Of a stretch of DNA of 14,876 nt, positions 1 through 6,407 are shown one piece after another. The notes under the pieces were generated by a model, which made no database searches, was not told the DNA's origin, and saw only the letters and a list, made by a program, of their open reading frames with translations. The position numbers were made by a program, and so were the translations under genes. Positions within the stretch are counted from its first letter, which is position 1; every line of letters begins with the position of its first letter. Source of the DNA: CAWBRT01 sp050015355 (GTDB lineage Bacteria > Acidobacteriota > Terriglobia > Terriglobales > Acidobacteriaceae); assembly GCA_050015355.1 (NCBI GenBank), contig JBEKBO010000115.1, positions 1-14,876 of the forward strand, given 5' to 3'.

Positions 1-11
1 CCGCCACCAAA

Positions 12-30
12 CTGCGGCATGCGGCCGCAG
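12..30. repeat. GC-rich hairpin, possibly end of an upstream transcript
   Basis: CTGCGG (12-17) and CCGCAG (25-30) form a perfect 6-bp stem with a 7-nt loop. No T-run follows, so it is not a classic intrinsic terminator. It could be a Rho-type 3' end or mRNA-stabilising stem of a gene lying left of the window; that is inference. Confidence 0.35.
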
Positions 31-67
31 GACGGGAAATCAGCACCTATAACCGAGATGTTTGTTT

Positions 68-115
68 GGAACCTCCTGCTTCTCGATTACAGAACGGTTC
101 TTGTTCAGAGGTTCC
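68..115. repeat. 8-bp inverted repeat enclosing a second palindrome
   Basis: GGAACCTC (68-75) and GAGGTTCC (108-115) are perfect reverse complements separated by 32 nt. The loop holds an 11-nt palindrome, AGAAC-G-GTTCT (91-101). This may be a protein-binding site pair or a remnant of a mobile-element end upstream of the promoter at 175-203. No function can be assigned from sequence alone. Confidence 0.4.
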
Positions 116-174
116 CTAGGTTCGCCGGGTTATTTGCGATTGCTAATAGGTATAAATTTTTTTGAAATTTCCTG

Positions 175-203
175 TTGACAGCGGCTCTCCCCAGAGATTA
201 AAT
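175..203 (+). promoter_or_regulatory. Candidate sigma70-type promoter for the antiterminator gene
   Basis: A perfect -35 hexamer TTGACA (175-180) is followed after exactly 17 bp by TTAAAT (198-203), which matches the TATAAT consensus at 4 of 6 positions. An AT-rich stretch (150-170) lies just upstream, as expected for an UP-like element. The placement relative to the gene at 412 leaves a leader of roughly 200 nt. Confidence 0.5.
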
Positions 204-411
204 AGCGTCCACCTGAAAAGGAAGCAAGCAAGTAAATGCTCGCCACCGGAGTAAAGGCAAGTACGTGCTTGTTTCGCTTCGCAATCGTGGGCAAGGAGCA
301 GGAAGGCTTGGCAAGATGTAATCCGCCTTCTCGCGCGTACTGATTCCAAGTTGATCATAAGGCTCCGGAAGGCATTAAGAGAGACACCTCCTAAGTGAGG
401 ACGGCGAAGCT

Positions 412-993
412 ATGTTTCAAATGGAATCCCCAGCGTCCAAAAGCATTCTGGCGGAACATGCCGTGAGCCCGTCGCTTGTCCCGGACGGCCTGCCGCAATG
501 GTTTGCGGTCTACACTACGCCGCGGCACGAAAAGCACATCGTCCGCCACTTCGATCTAAGGGGCATCGCATATTTTCTCCCGCTCTATCAGACGCAGCGA
601 AAATGGAAAAATGGAGTGACCGTCAGTGTTGAGCTGCCTTTATTCCCCAACTACATTTTCGTCCGCATCGATCGTTGCAGGCGCGGGCACGTGTTGGAGG
701 TTCCGGGCGTGCTGTCGATTGTGGGCGGTCGCCACCCGGCGGCGCTGCCGGAAATCGAGATCGAGTCGTTGCGCGCCGGCGTTCAGCTCAGGAAGTTTGA
801 GCCCCATCCATATCTGGTGACCGGAGAAAAGGTCCGGATTAGAACCGGACCCTTGGCCGGTATGTTCGGCGTACTGCTACGGAACAGCAACCGTTGCCAC
901 GTGGTCGTGACGGTAGAACAGGTCATGCGCAGCGTGGTGGTTGAAGTCGAAAGCAATGAGTTGGAGTTTGTTAGCTCTGCGTCGATTGCCTAG
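412..993 (+). CDS. UpxY/RfaH-like NusG-family transcription antiterminator
   Basis: This is a specialised NusG paralogue expected to bind RNA polymerase through its NGN domain and let it read through terminators in particular operons. The NGN domain spans about residues 29-128, with the hallmark start WFAVYTTPRHEKH, then FLPLY and the segment LFPNYIFVRID. A KOW motif follows at 138-156 (GEKVRIRTGPLAGMFGVLL). At 193 residues it is normal for the UpxY/LoaP/RfaH group and lacks the extra features of housekeeping NusG. Start 412 has a TGAGGA Shine-Dalgarno (396-401); an in-frame ATG at 421 is the alternative. In Bacteroidetes and Acidobacteria such genes usually lead polysaccharide loci. Here a TetR gene and a transport/catabolic locus follow on the same strand, 148 bp away, so it may act on that long transcription unit or be an orphan. 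Family assignment is firm; the target is inference. Confidence 0.88.
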   Translation: MFQMESPASKSILAEHAVSPSLVPDGLPQWFAVYTTPRHEKHIVRHFDLRGIAYFLPLYQTQRKWKNGVTVSVELPLFPNYIFVRIDRCRRGHVLEVPGVLSIVGGRHPAALPEIEIESLRAGVQLRKFEPHPYLVTGEKVRIRTGPLAGMFGVLLRNSNRCHVVVTVEQVMRSVVVEVESNELEFVSSASIA

Positions 994-1088
994 TGGCATG
1001 TTTGCCTAGGGCTTGATCTGACGACTCGTGCGCGCGAGAATACCAATTCACAAGAAGAAACTGCTAGTGGGACTTCCGGCGCTTCGCC

Positions 1089-1117
1089 AGGACATCTTAA
1101 TTTGTGGCTGTTATAGG
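1089..1117 (+). promoter_or_regulatory. Weak candidate promoter for the TetR gene
   Basis: In the 148-bp gap between the antiterminator and the TetR gene, AGGACA (1089-1094; 4 of 6 to TTGACA) precedes TATAGG (1112-1117; 4 of 6 to TATAAT) with 17 bp between them. A second weak pair is TTGATC (1013-1018) and GAGAAT (1036-1041). No strong palindromic operator is obvious in this gap. Confidence 0.3.
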
Positions 1118-1141
1118 CTAACTCTGTGAGGTGGGTTATTT

Positions 1142-1765
1142 ATGGCCGAAGCTAGACCCAAAATTCTGAAAGCGGCTGCCGCGTTGTTCGCGACACGTGG
1201 TTTTCATGGGACAACGACACGCGCTATCGCCAAGAAGGCCGCGGTCAATGAGGGCACAATCTTCAAAGTTTTTGGCAGCAAGCGTCGGCTATACCGGGAA
1301 ACCCTCGAATGGAAACTGGGGGAACTGGCGGATCGCTCCCTTCCGGCGCAGCCGTCAACTCCTCATGATCTGGTGAAACACGTCATTGAGGCACGGGAGC
1401 AAGATCCATACGTAATGCGGCTGATTCTGTTCGGCGTACTCGAGGCATTTCCCGAGTTCAAGAAAGTACTGCACACCTGGAGGCGCGACTACTACGGCCG
1501 CCTGGACGCCATCATCGAGCAACAAAAAGAGCAGGGGGCTATAGCCGAAGACGTTCCCTCGTTGCTTGCTGCGGTAGCGCTTACCGGGTTCGGTATCTAT
1601 CATTATCTCTATTTCGATGTGTTCAGGATTGGCGAAGACATCGCGATCTCCCGCGATGAGCTTACCGACTTTTACTACCGGCTCTGGCGGCATGGACTGG
1701 CCAGCGGCGTTCCCCACAATGGCGATAAAGCGGAAGAAGTGACTGAGGTCCCTGCGGTCGTCTGA
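1142..1765 (+). CDS. TetR/AcrR-family transcriptional regulator
   Basis: This is a 207-residue one-component regulator. The N-terminal TetR DNA-binding domain covers about residues 5-55, with the helix-turn-helix at 24-52 (TTTRAIAKKAAVNEGTIFKVF, then GSKRRLYRE). The C-terminal two thirds are an all-helical ligand-binding/dimerisation domain that I cannot place in a ligand class. GAGGTG (1127-1132) is a good Shine-Dalgarno 9 nt before the ATG. The gene heads the locus in the same direction as the importer and enzyme genes, so it is the natural candidate to repress them and be released by the substrate or an intermediate (inference). The C-terminus after residue 190 is hydrophilic and probably disordered. 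The family call is secure; the regulon is not known. Confidence 0.92.
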   Translation: MAEARPKILKAAAALFATRGFHGTTTRAIAKKAAVNEGTIFKVFGSKRRLYRETLEWKLGELADRSLPAQPSTPHDLVKHVIEAREQDPYVMRLILFGVLEAFPEFKKVLHTWRRDYYGRLDAIIEQQKEQGAIAEDVPSLLAAVALTGFGIYHYLYFDVFRIGEDIAISRDELTDFYYRLWRHGLASGVPHNGDKAEEVTEVPAVV

Positions 1766-1771
1766 ATCGTC

Positions 1772-1781
1772 GAGCCGGCTC
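1772..1781. repeat. Perfect 10-bp palindrome after the TetR gene
   Basis: GAGCCGGCTC (1772-1781) is fully self-complementary and lies 6 nt after the TetR stop codon, upstream of the hydrolase gene. It could be a short operator half-site pair or chance. The rest of 1766-1876 shows no convincing promoter. Confidence 0.2.
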
Positions 1782-1876
1782 TATGCTCCAGTCCAGTTGG
1801 CCGACATTGCTCCGCCCGTTGTGCCGCCCGAAGCTGAGCTTACAGATTCCAAGTGACAACAGGTGAGGTTCACCAT

Positions 1877-2593
1877 ATGAGAATTGTGCCTCTGCACGTC
1901 GGCGATATTCTTCGCGACAAGTCGTCCTTTACGTGTTTGCGCAACCAGGGACTCAAGGTAGAGCTGCCAGTCATTTGCTGGTTGATCGAGACTAACGAAG
2001 CAAAGGTTATAGTCGATACAGGGACGAATGCTCCGCATGAAACCGCCGAGCACCACAAGCCGCTAACCAGAACCAGGGAGCAGGAACCGGCTTTCCTGAT
2101 GGACTCTCTCGGGGTAAATGTTGCCGATATCGACCTCGTAATACTCACGCACCTTCACTGGGACCATTGCTACAACAACCATCTATTCCCCAACGCTGAG
2201 TTTCTCGTCCAAAGGGAAGAACTGCGGTACGCGATTGCTCCTTTGCCGCTTCACGCGCATGCCTATGACTTGCCGCCGATTGTCGGTACAAAGTACAAAG
2301 TCATCGACGGTGACAAGAAGCTCGGCAATGGCATATCAGTCGTATGCACCCCCGGCCATACACCAGGGTTCCAGAGCGTGTTGGTCGAGAGCCCGAACAA
2401 GAGGATTCTGATCGCCAGTGATACGATCCCGCTCTTCGAGAACTGGTGTCAAGACCCTCCGCTTCCAAGCGGTGTGTTCAACAACCTGGAAAAGTACTAC
2501 TCAACTTTCGATAAGATCAGCAGACTCGAGACCGATCTGGTATTGCCAGGCCATGATCGGAAGGTATTTGATCAGCCCGAATACGTGCTCTAG
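1877..2593 (+). CDS. Metallo-beta-lactamase-fold hydrolase, AHL-lactonase type
   Basis: This is a 238-residue zinc hydrolase of the MBL superfamily, closest in layout to N-acyl-homoserine lactonases (AiiA/AttM group). The dinuclear metal site is complete: H92-x-H94-x-D96-H97 in THLHWDH, H161 in CTPGHTPG, D182 in ASDTIP and H226 in LPGHD. There is no signal peptide, so it should act in the cytoplasm. The start at 1877 is preferred because AGGTGAGG (1861-1868) sits 8 nt upstream; an in-frame GTG at 1853 lacks a Shine-Dalgarno. It lies between the TetR gene and the importer genes. Two readings are possible: hydrolysis of a lactone or ester intermediate of the pathway, or quorum-signal degradation. 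The context favours the former (inference). The fold and metal ligands are seen directly; the substrate is not. Confidence 0.85.
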   Translation: MRIVPLHVGDILRDKSSFTCLRNQGLKVELPVICWLIETNEAKVIVDTGTNAPHETAEHHKPLTRTREQEPAFLMDSLGVNVADIDLVILTHLHWDHCYNNHLFPNAEFLVQREELRYAIAPLPLHAHAYDLPPIVGTKYKVIDGDKKLGNGISVVCTPGHTPGFQSVLVESPNKRILIASDTIPLFENWCQDPPLPSGVFNNLEKYYSTFDKISRLETDLVLPGHDRKVFDQPEYVL

Positions 2594-2641
2594 CGAAACG
2601 TAAGCACCACCATCACTTCAGCTACATGTTTGTCCACAGTC

Positions 2642-2660
2642 TTATCGGTTCAAGAGATAA
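2642..2660. promoter_or_regulatory. Operator-like inverted repeat before the importer genes
   Basis: TTATC (2642-2646) and GATAA (2656-2660) flank a 9-nt centre in the 117-bp gap before the first binding-protein gene; with one bulged C the arms extend by two more pairs (GT/AC). The region is AT-rich (2651-2670) and contains weak promoter-like hexamers such as TTGTCC (2630-2635). It is a plausible site for control of the importer, but the evidence is symmetry only. Confidence 0.3.
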
Positions 2661-2710
2661 ACAATAAAAATGGCTGGCTGGACTGCCACCCACTGGTGAA
2701 AGGAAACGCT

Positions 2711-3994
2711 ATGAAGAATAAGAAAACCAAAAAGATCGAGAGCTCGGACGTAACACGGAGAGACTTTCTGAAAGTCGCCGGTACAGGAGTACTGGCGGCT
2801 GGTGCAACAAGTGTTGTTGGATTTCCGACGATACTGCGAGCAGCACCTCCCGACATAAAGATCGCATGTGTGTACCCGCTTTCGGGCGCTTTTTCGCGCA
2901 ATGGGAATCTTACTTTGCAAGGTGCGAAAGCCGCCATGGGGTGGGTTAACGATAACGGAGGCATAAAGTCGTTGGGCGGCGCCAAATTGGTTCCCGTGGT
3001 TGGTGACTGCGCCAGTACCGTCGAGGGTGCGGCAAGCGCAATGGACCGCCTGTGCAGAGACCCTGAAATCGTCATGGCAATGGGTGCTTGGGCAAGCTCG
3101 TTCACGATGTCGTCCACCGAGGTTACGGAAAGGCTCGGCATTCCCCAGTTCTCTGTGTCATTTGCCGACTCCCTTACAAATCGCGGCTTTAAGTGGGGGT
3201 TCTACCCGAATGCTCCCTACTCGACGCTAACGCAGATCGTCTGTCCTCAAGTGATTGAGTTGGCTAAAAACGCGGGGAAGACGATCAAGACTGTCATGAT
3301 CGTCGGGAATAACCAGGCCGCCAGCACATCCTTTTATGCTGCATGTAAGGAGAACTTTAATCCACTTGGGATCAAGTTTATCGCTGAAGAAACCTGGGCT
3401 ATTGGCACCCTGACCGATGCCACCCCAGTGATACAGAAGGTCAAGAGACTAAATCCTGACCTTGTCGTTTACATGGGCGATGCCCTTACCGAGATCCAGA
3501 TGGTGATGATGAAGAAGAAGGAGTTCGGTGTCCGGGTACCATTTTTCTGTGGAGGCGGTTGGTTAGGGGATCCATCGCTGAAATTCGCCGGGGAATACCT
3601 TGAGAGTTGGATCGCTCTGACGCCGTGTTTCCCTCATAAGCTGACACCACCCGAATGGATTGAACGCTCTCTCGCGCAATGCCGCAAGGAATACTCGAAT
3701 GAGGCATGGGTAGGTCAAGAGCTTAGCTTTGCATGGCCTTTGGTTCCGATCATGGCGGAAGTTTTGGAGAGAGCTGGGACGCGAGACCGCAACAAGATAA
3801 GAGATGTGGCAGCGAACATGGATATCCACAACGTTATGGCGACTCGACAAGTTATTGGACAAGGCATGGCTTTCGATGGGACTGGCCGGATAGCTCCGAA
3901 ATACAGGGGCGCCATAATCATCCAGTGGCAGGGTGGAAAGCCTGTTGTGGTTTTTCCACCGCAACTTGCTCAGGCAAAGGCTTTGTGGAGATAG
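2711..3994 (+). CDS. Tat-exported HAAT-type ABC substrate-binding protein, copy 1
   Basis: This is a 427-residue periplasmic binding protein of the branched-chain-amino-acid (LivJ/LivK, type I) class. A twin-arginine signal TRRDFLK (residues 15-21) is followed by an Ala/Gly-rich hydrophobic stretch and a likely cleavage near residues 44-45 (RAA before PPD). The mature part starts with the typical IKIACVYPLSGAFSRNGN, and the two-lobed ligand domain continues to the C-terminus. ATG 2711 is chosen over an upstream in-frame GTG at 2630: GAAAGGA (2697-2703) is correctly spaced, and the Tat motif then lies at the normal distance from the N-terminus. A paralogue of equal length follows 67 bp downstream. 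Tat export of such proteins, rather than Sec, is frequent in Acidobacteriota and some Proteobacteria. The ligand is unknown; given the enzymes downstream, a carboxylate is as likely as an amino acid. Confidence 0.9.
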   Translation: MKNKKTKKIESSDVTRRDFLKVAGTGVLAAGATSVVGFPTILRAAPPDIKIACVYPLSGAFSRNGNLTLQGAKAAMGWVNDNGGIKSLGGAKLVPVVGDCASTVEGAASAMDRLCRDPEIVMAMGAWASSFTMSSTEVTERLGIPQFSVSFADSLTNRGFKWGFYPNAPYSTLTQIVCPQVIELAKNAGKTIKTVMIVGNNQAASTSFYAACKENFNPLGIKFIAEETWAIGTLTDATPVIQKVKRLNPDLVVYMGDALTEIQMVMMKKKEFGVRVPFFCGGGWLGDPSLKFAGEYLESWIALTPCFPHKLTPPEWIERSLAQCRKEYSNEAWVGQELSFAWPLVPIMAEVLERAGTRDRNKIRDVAANMDIHNVMATRQVIGQGMAFDGTGRIAPKYRGAIIIQWQGGKPVVVFPPQLAQAKALWR

Positions 3995-4040
3995 AGCTGA
4001 CAACGAGGCAATCTATCGGGAGGAGCAGCTCAGAGTTGTC
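3994..4040. repeat. Alternative inverted repeats between the two binding-protein genes
   Basis: Two inverted-repeat pairs share the 67-bp gap. GAGCTG (3994-3999) pairs with CAGCTC (4026-4031), and GACAAC (3999-4004) pairs with GTTGTC (4035-4040). Because the order of the right arms is not nested, the two stems are mutually exclusive. They lie just before the Shine-Dalgarno of copy 2. Confidence 0.3.
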
Positions 4041-4061
4041 GTCGAAAGGATGATGGATGCC

Positions 4062-5345
4062 ATGAAAAACACGCAAAAGCAAAACTCCCCTGCCAAGGCA
4101 CTAACCCGGAGGGATTTCTTGAAGACCGCGGGCGCGAGCGCGCTCGTTGCCGGCGTGGGGGGAACAACCGTTGTTAAGGCCCGCGCGGCAGTTCCGGATG
4201 TCAAGATTGCAGTCGTTTATCCTCTCTCGGGAGCCTTTTCCCGCAATGGCAATCTTACGTTGCAGGGAGTGAAGGCCGCCATGGGCTGGGTAAATGACAA
4301 CGGCGGAATCAAATCGCTTGGCGGCGCCAAGTTAGTGCCGGTGATAGCTGACAGCGGAAGTGCAGTCGAGGGTGCCGCAAACGCCATGGCTCGTGTCTGC
4401 GGCGATTCCGACATCCTTATGGCATGCGGATGCTGGGCCAGTTCGCTGACCCTGGCTGCAACTGAGGTGACGGAACGGGCCGGCATCCCTCATTTCAGCA
4501 TTAGTTCTGCCGACGCCCTGCACGAACGCGGGTTCAAGTGGGGCTTCTACGTGTCTCCTCCGATGTCTGTATACGGAGATCTCGGGTTGGCGAACGTAAT
4601 CAGATTGGCAAGAGAGGCGGGCAAGCCGCCCAAAACCGCCATGGTCGTCGGCGATAACGGTGCATCGTCGCGAATGTTTTACGAGTCGGCCAAGAAGTAC
4701 TTCTTGACCGCAGGTATCAAGGTGTTGGGTGAAGAGACGTGGCCGACAGGAAGCCTCACCGATGCTACGCCGGTCATGCAGAAGATAAAGCACCTGAATC
4801 CGGATATTGTTCCTTTTAGTTCGTTGGCCATCAGTGAGACACAGATGTGCATGATGAAAAGGAAGGAACTGGGAATCAAGGCGCCGTTCATGTACAGCGG
4901 CGGGTACGGGGCCGACCCATCCCTCCGGCAAATCGGAGCCGGCTTTCTTGAGGGCACAATCTGCTACGCGGCTTTCTTCCCGCACAAGTTAACGCCGAAA
5001 GAGTGGATTGACCGGTCTCTCGCCCAATGCAAGAAGGAGTACTCCGACGAGCCCTGGATGGGGCAAGAACTAGGATTCCCCTGGACGATGATTCCCATCA
5101 TGGCACAAATCCTGGAACGAGCCGGCTCTCGGAATCGTCAGACTATTCTGAAAGCAGGCCGCGAACTGGACATTCAGAATGTGCCAGCTACCAGAGCTCT
5201 TCCGAAGCAAGGAATAACCTTCGACCAGAATGGACGCATCGCGAAGAAGTACCAGAACCTCATCGTCGTTCAATGGCAGAAGGGAATTCCCGTCACCGTC
5301 TATCCTCCGGAACTCGCGTTGGCTAAGCCCGTCTGGGAAACATAG
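4062..5345 (+). CDS. Tat-exported HAAT-type ABC substrate-binding protein, copy 2
   Basis: This is a 427-residue paralogue of the preceding gene, with the Tat motif TRRDFLK at the same residues (15-21) and likely cleavage near residues 42-43 (RAA before VPD). The first 52 mature residues differ from copy 1 at only five positions, but the middle of the protein differs strongly, so the two probably bind different ligands or differ in affinity. Candidate ATGs lie at 4050, 4053 and 4062. I take 4062 because AAAGGA (4045-4050) is then about 11 nt upstream, the length matches copy 1, and both proteins then begin MKN. The alternatives would add three or four residues. The gene is followed by a 180-bp gap with hairpins before the permease gene. 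Confidence 0.9.
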   Translation: MKNTQKQNSPAKALTRRDFLKTAGASALVAGVGGTTVVKARAAVPDVKIAVVYPLSGAFSRNGNLTLQGVKAAMGWVNDNGGIKSLGGAKLVPVIADSGSAVEGAANAMARVCGDSDILMACGCWASSLTLAATEVTERAGIPHFSISSADALHERGFKWGFYVSPPMSVYGDLGLANVIRLAREAGKPPKTAMVVGDNGASSRMFYESAKKYFLTAGIKVLGEETWPTGSLTDATPVMQKIKHLNPDIVPFSSLAISETQMCMMKRKELGIKAPFMYSGGYGADPSLRQIGAGFLEGTICYAAFFPHKLTPKEWIDRSLAQCKKEYSDEPWMGQELGFPWTMIPIMAQILERAGSRNRQTILKAGRELDIQNVPATRALPKQGITFDQNGRIAKKYQNLIVVQWQKGIPVTVYPPELALAKPVWET

Positions 5346-5388
5346 CCCAACCACATCTCTCCAGGCACTCTCTGTTCGTGGTTTCCGA

Positions 5389-5459
5389 CAAGCGCTGGCA
5401 CTGCGCCTTGGAGTGAGACTCGCCTGCACGTAAGGCTTAGTGCAATTAGGACCAGGTCC
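5389..5459. promoter_or_regulatory. Cluster of hairpins/palindromes between binding-protein and permease genes
   Basis: Three symmetric elements lie in the 180-bp gap 5346-5525. Stem 1 pairs CAAGCGC (5389-5395) with GCGC-C-TTG (5403-5410), 7 bp with one bulged C and a 7-nt loop. Stem 2 pairs TGCAC-TAAG (5425-5434, one bulged G) with CTTA-GTGCA (5436-5444). The third is the palindrome GGACC-A-GGTCC (5449-5459). No T-run follows, so full termination is unlikely. Partial attenuation, an RNase-stop stem or operators are possible (inference). Otherwise nothing coding is seen in the gap. Confidence 0.45.
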
Positions 5460-5525
5460 GTCGAAATAGGCCCGCACCTAATCCTTTCTCTGCACGGCCG
5501 ATTGTACACTGCCGGGGAAAATGCA

Positions 5526-6407
5526 ATGGAAAATGCAATTCAGCTACTAGTGCAAGGTCTGCTGGTTGGAATGTCCTATGCCGTTCTAGCCGCCGGATTG
5601 ACGTTGATTTTTGGAGTGATGAAGATTATCAACTTCGCCCACGCCTCGTTCGCCGTTCTGGCAATGTATTTTCCAACATTCTGGTTTCTCCAGTGGTGGG
5701 GTATTGATCCATTTCTGTCCGCAGCCATATCGCTGCCGCTGTTCTTCGTCTTTGGTTTTTTGATCGAGAGACTGTTGATCAGCAAGATTCTCGGTAGAGA
5801 CACAAGCGAGACGTCGACGCTGATCATCACAATGGGCCTGTCACTACTGATCGAAAACCTGATCCTTATTGGATGGACCGGAGCTCCCCGCATCATCAAT
5901 CAAAGTTACACGCTAGAAACCTGGGAATTTGGCGAAGTGCTTATCAACCACGCCCAGGTCTACAGCATGATTGGTTCCGTCGTGCTGATCGCTGCTTTGT
6001 ATTTGTTTTTGAATAAGACAATGTTTGGCAAGGGAATCAAAGCCGCATCTGATGACCCCGAGGGTTGCGCGTACATGGGCGTGAACCTGAGGCTTGTGTA
6101 TGGCGTGGCTTTCGGCCTGGGAATCGCGGTAACGGCAGCGGGCGGCTGCTTCATGGCAACTTATCGTCCCTTTGATCCATTTTATGGAAACGGTATCGTG
6201 GTGATTCTCTTTGTCATTGTAGTGCTAGGCGGATTAGGCAGCATAACCGGAGCTGTTGTCGGAGGTCTGATCATCGGCGTGATTCAGCAAATGTCGACTC
6301 TGGTGATTGCTGTATCGCTCCAGAATGTGGCGGTCTTCGCGATTTTTCTGCTCTGCCTCTTTTTCCGTCCGCAGGGCATCTTCGGCAAAAAGGAGCGTGC
6401 AATATGA
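5526..6407 (+). CDS. livH: HAAT-family ABC importer permease, LivH type
   Basis: This is a 293-residue inner-membrane permease, one of the two channel subunits of a branched-chain-amino-acid-type importer. It is almost entirely hydrophobic, with about eight membrane segments. Family marks are GLTLIFGVMKIINFAHASF (about residues 24-42), GLGSITGAVVGG (about 240) and the C-terminal RPQGIFGKK. ATG 5526 has GGGGA (5514-5518) 7 nt upstream; an in-frame TTG at 5502 is less likely. The stop overlaps the next start (ATGA at 6404-6407), indicating translational coupling to the LivM-LivG fusion. The symbol marks the family only; the substrate need not be an amino acid. Confidence 0.93.
   Translation: MENAIQLLVQGLLVGMSYAVLAAGLTLIFGVMKIINFAHASFAVLAMYFPTFWFLQWWGIDPFLSAAISLPLFFVFGFLIERLLISKILGRDTSETSTLIITMGLSLLIENLILIGWTGAPRIINQSYTLETWEFGEVLINHAQVYSMIGSVVLIAALYLFLNKTMFGKGIKAASDDPEGCAYMGVNLRLVYGVAFGLGIAVTAAGGCFMATYRPFDPFYGNGIVVILFVIVVLGGLGSITGAVVGGLIIGVIQQMSTLVIAVSLQNVAVFAIFLLCLFFRPQGIFGKKERAI

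Larger units (their letters stand above)
1..411. other. Non-coding leader upstream of the antiterminator gene
   Basis: I see no convincing gene here. The only long open frame is a 71-codon one on the minus strand (143-358), with no recognisable domain. The stretch contains a GC-rich hairpin (12-30), a long-loop inverted repeat (68-115), a sigma70-like promoter (175-203) and a small stem-loop at 258-271 (CAAG / CTTG arms with a T-G pair inside). If the promoter is right, the mRNA leader ahead of the antiterminator gene would be about 200 nt, long enough for regulatory structure. Confidence 0.6.

Noticed and set aside
143..358. 71-codon open frame on the minus strand in the leader
   Set aside because: No recognisable domain, no clear ribosome-binding site, and it overlaps the promoter-like element of the plus-strand gene.
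2605..2616. CACCACCATCAC run resembling a His-tag code
   Set aside because: It lies in the non-coding gap after the hydrolase stop codon and is not part of any supported reading frame.
4332..4985. 217-codon open frame on the minus strand inside binding-protein copy 2
   Set aside because: It is antisense to a clear family member, has low-complexity His/Arg-rich composition and no motif; a shadow of the coding strand.
5502..5525. Upstream TTG start for livH
   Set aside because: No Shine-Dalgarno sits at a suitable distance, whereas ATG 5526 has GGGGA 7 nt upstream and gives the usual LivH N-terminus.
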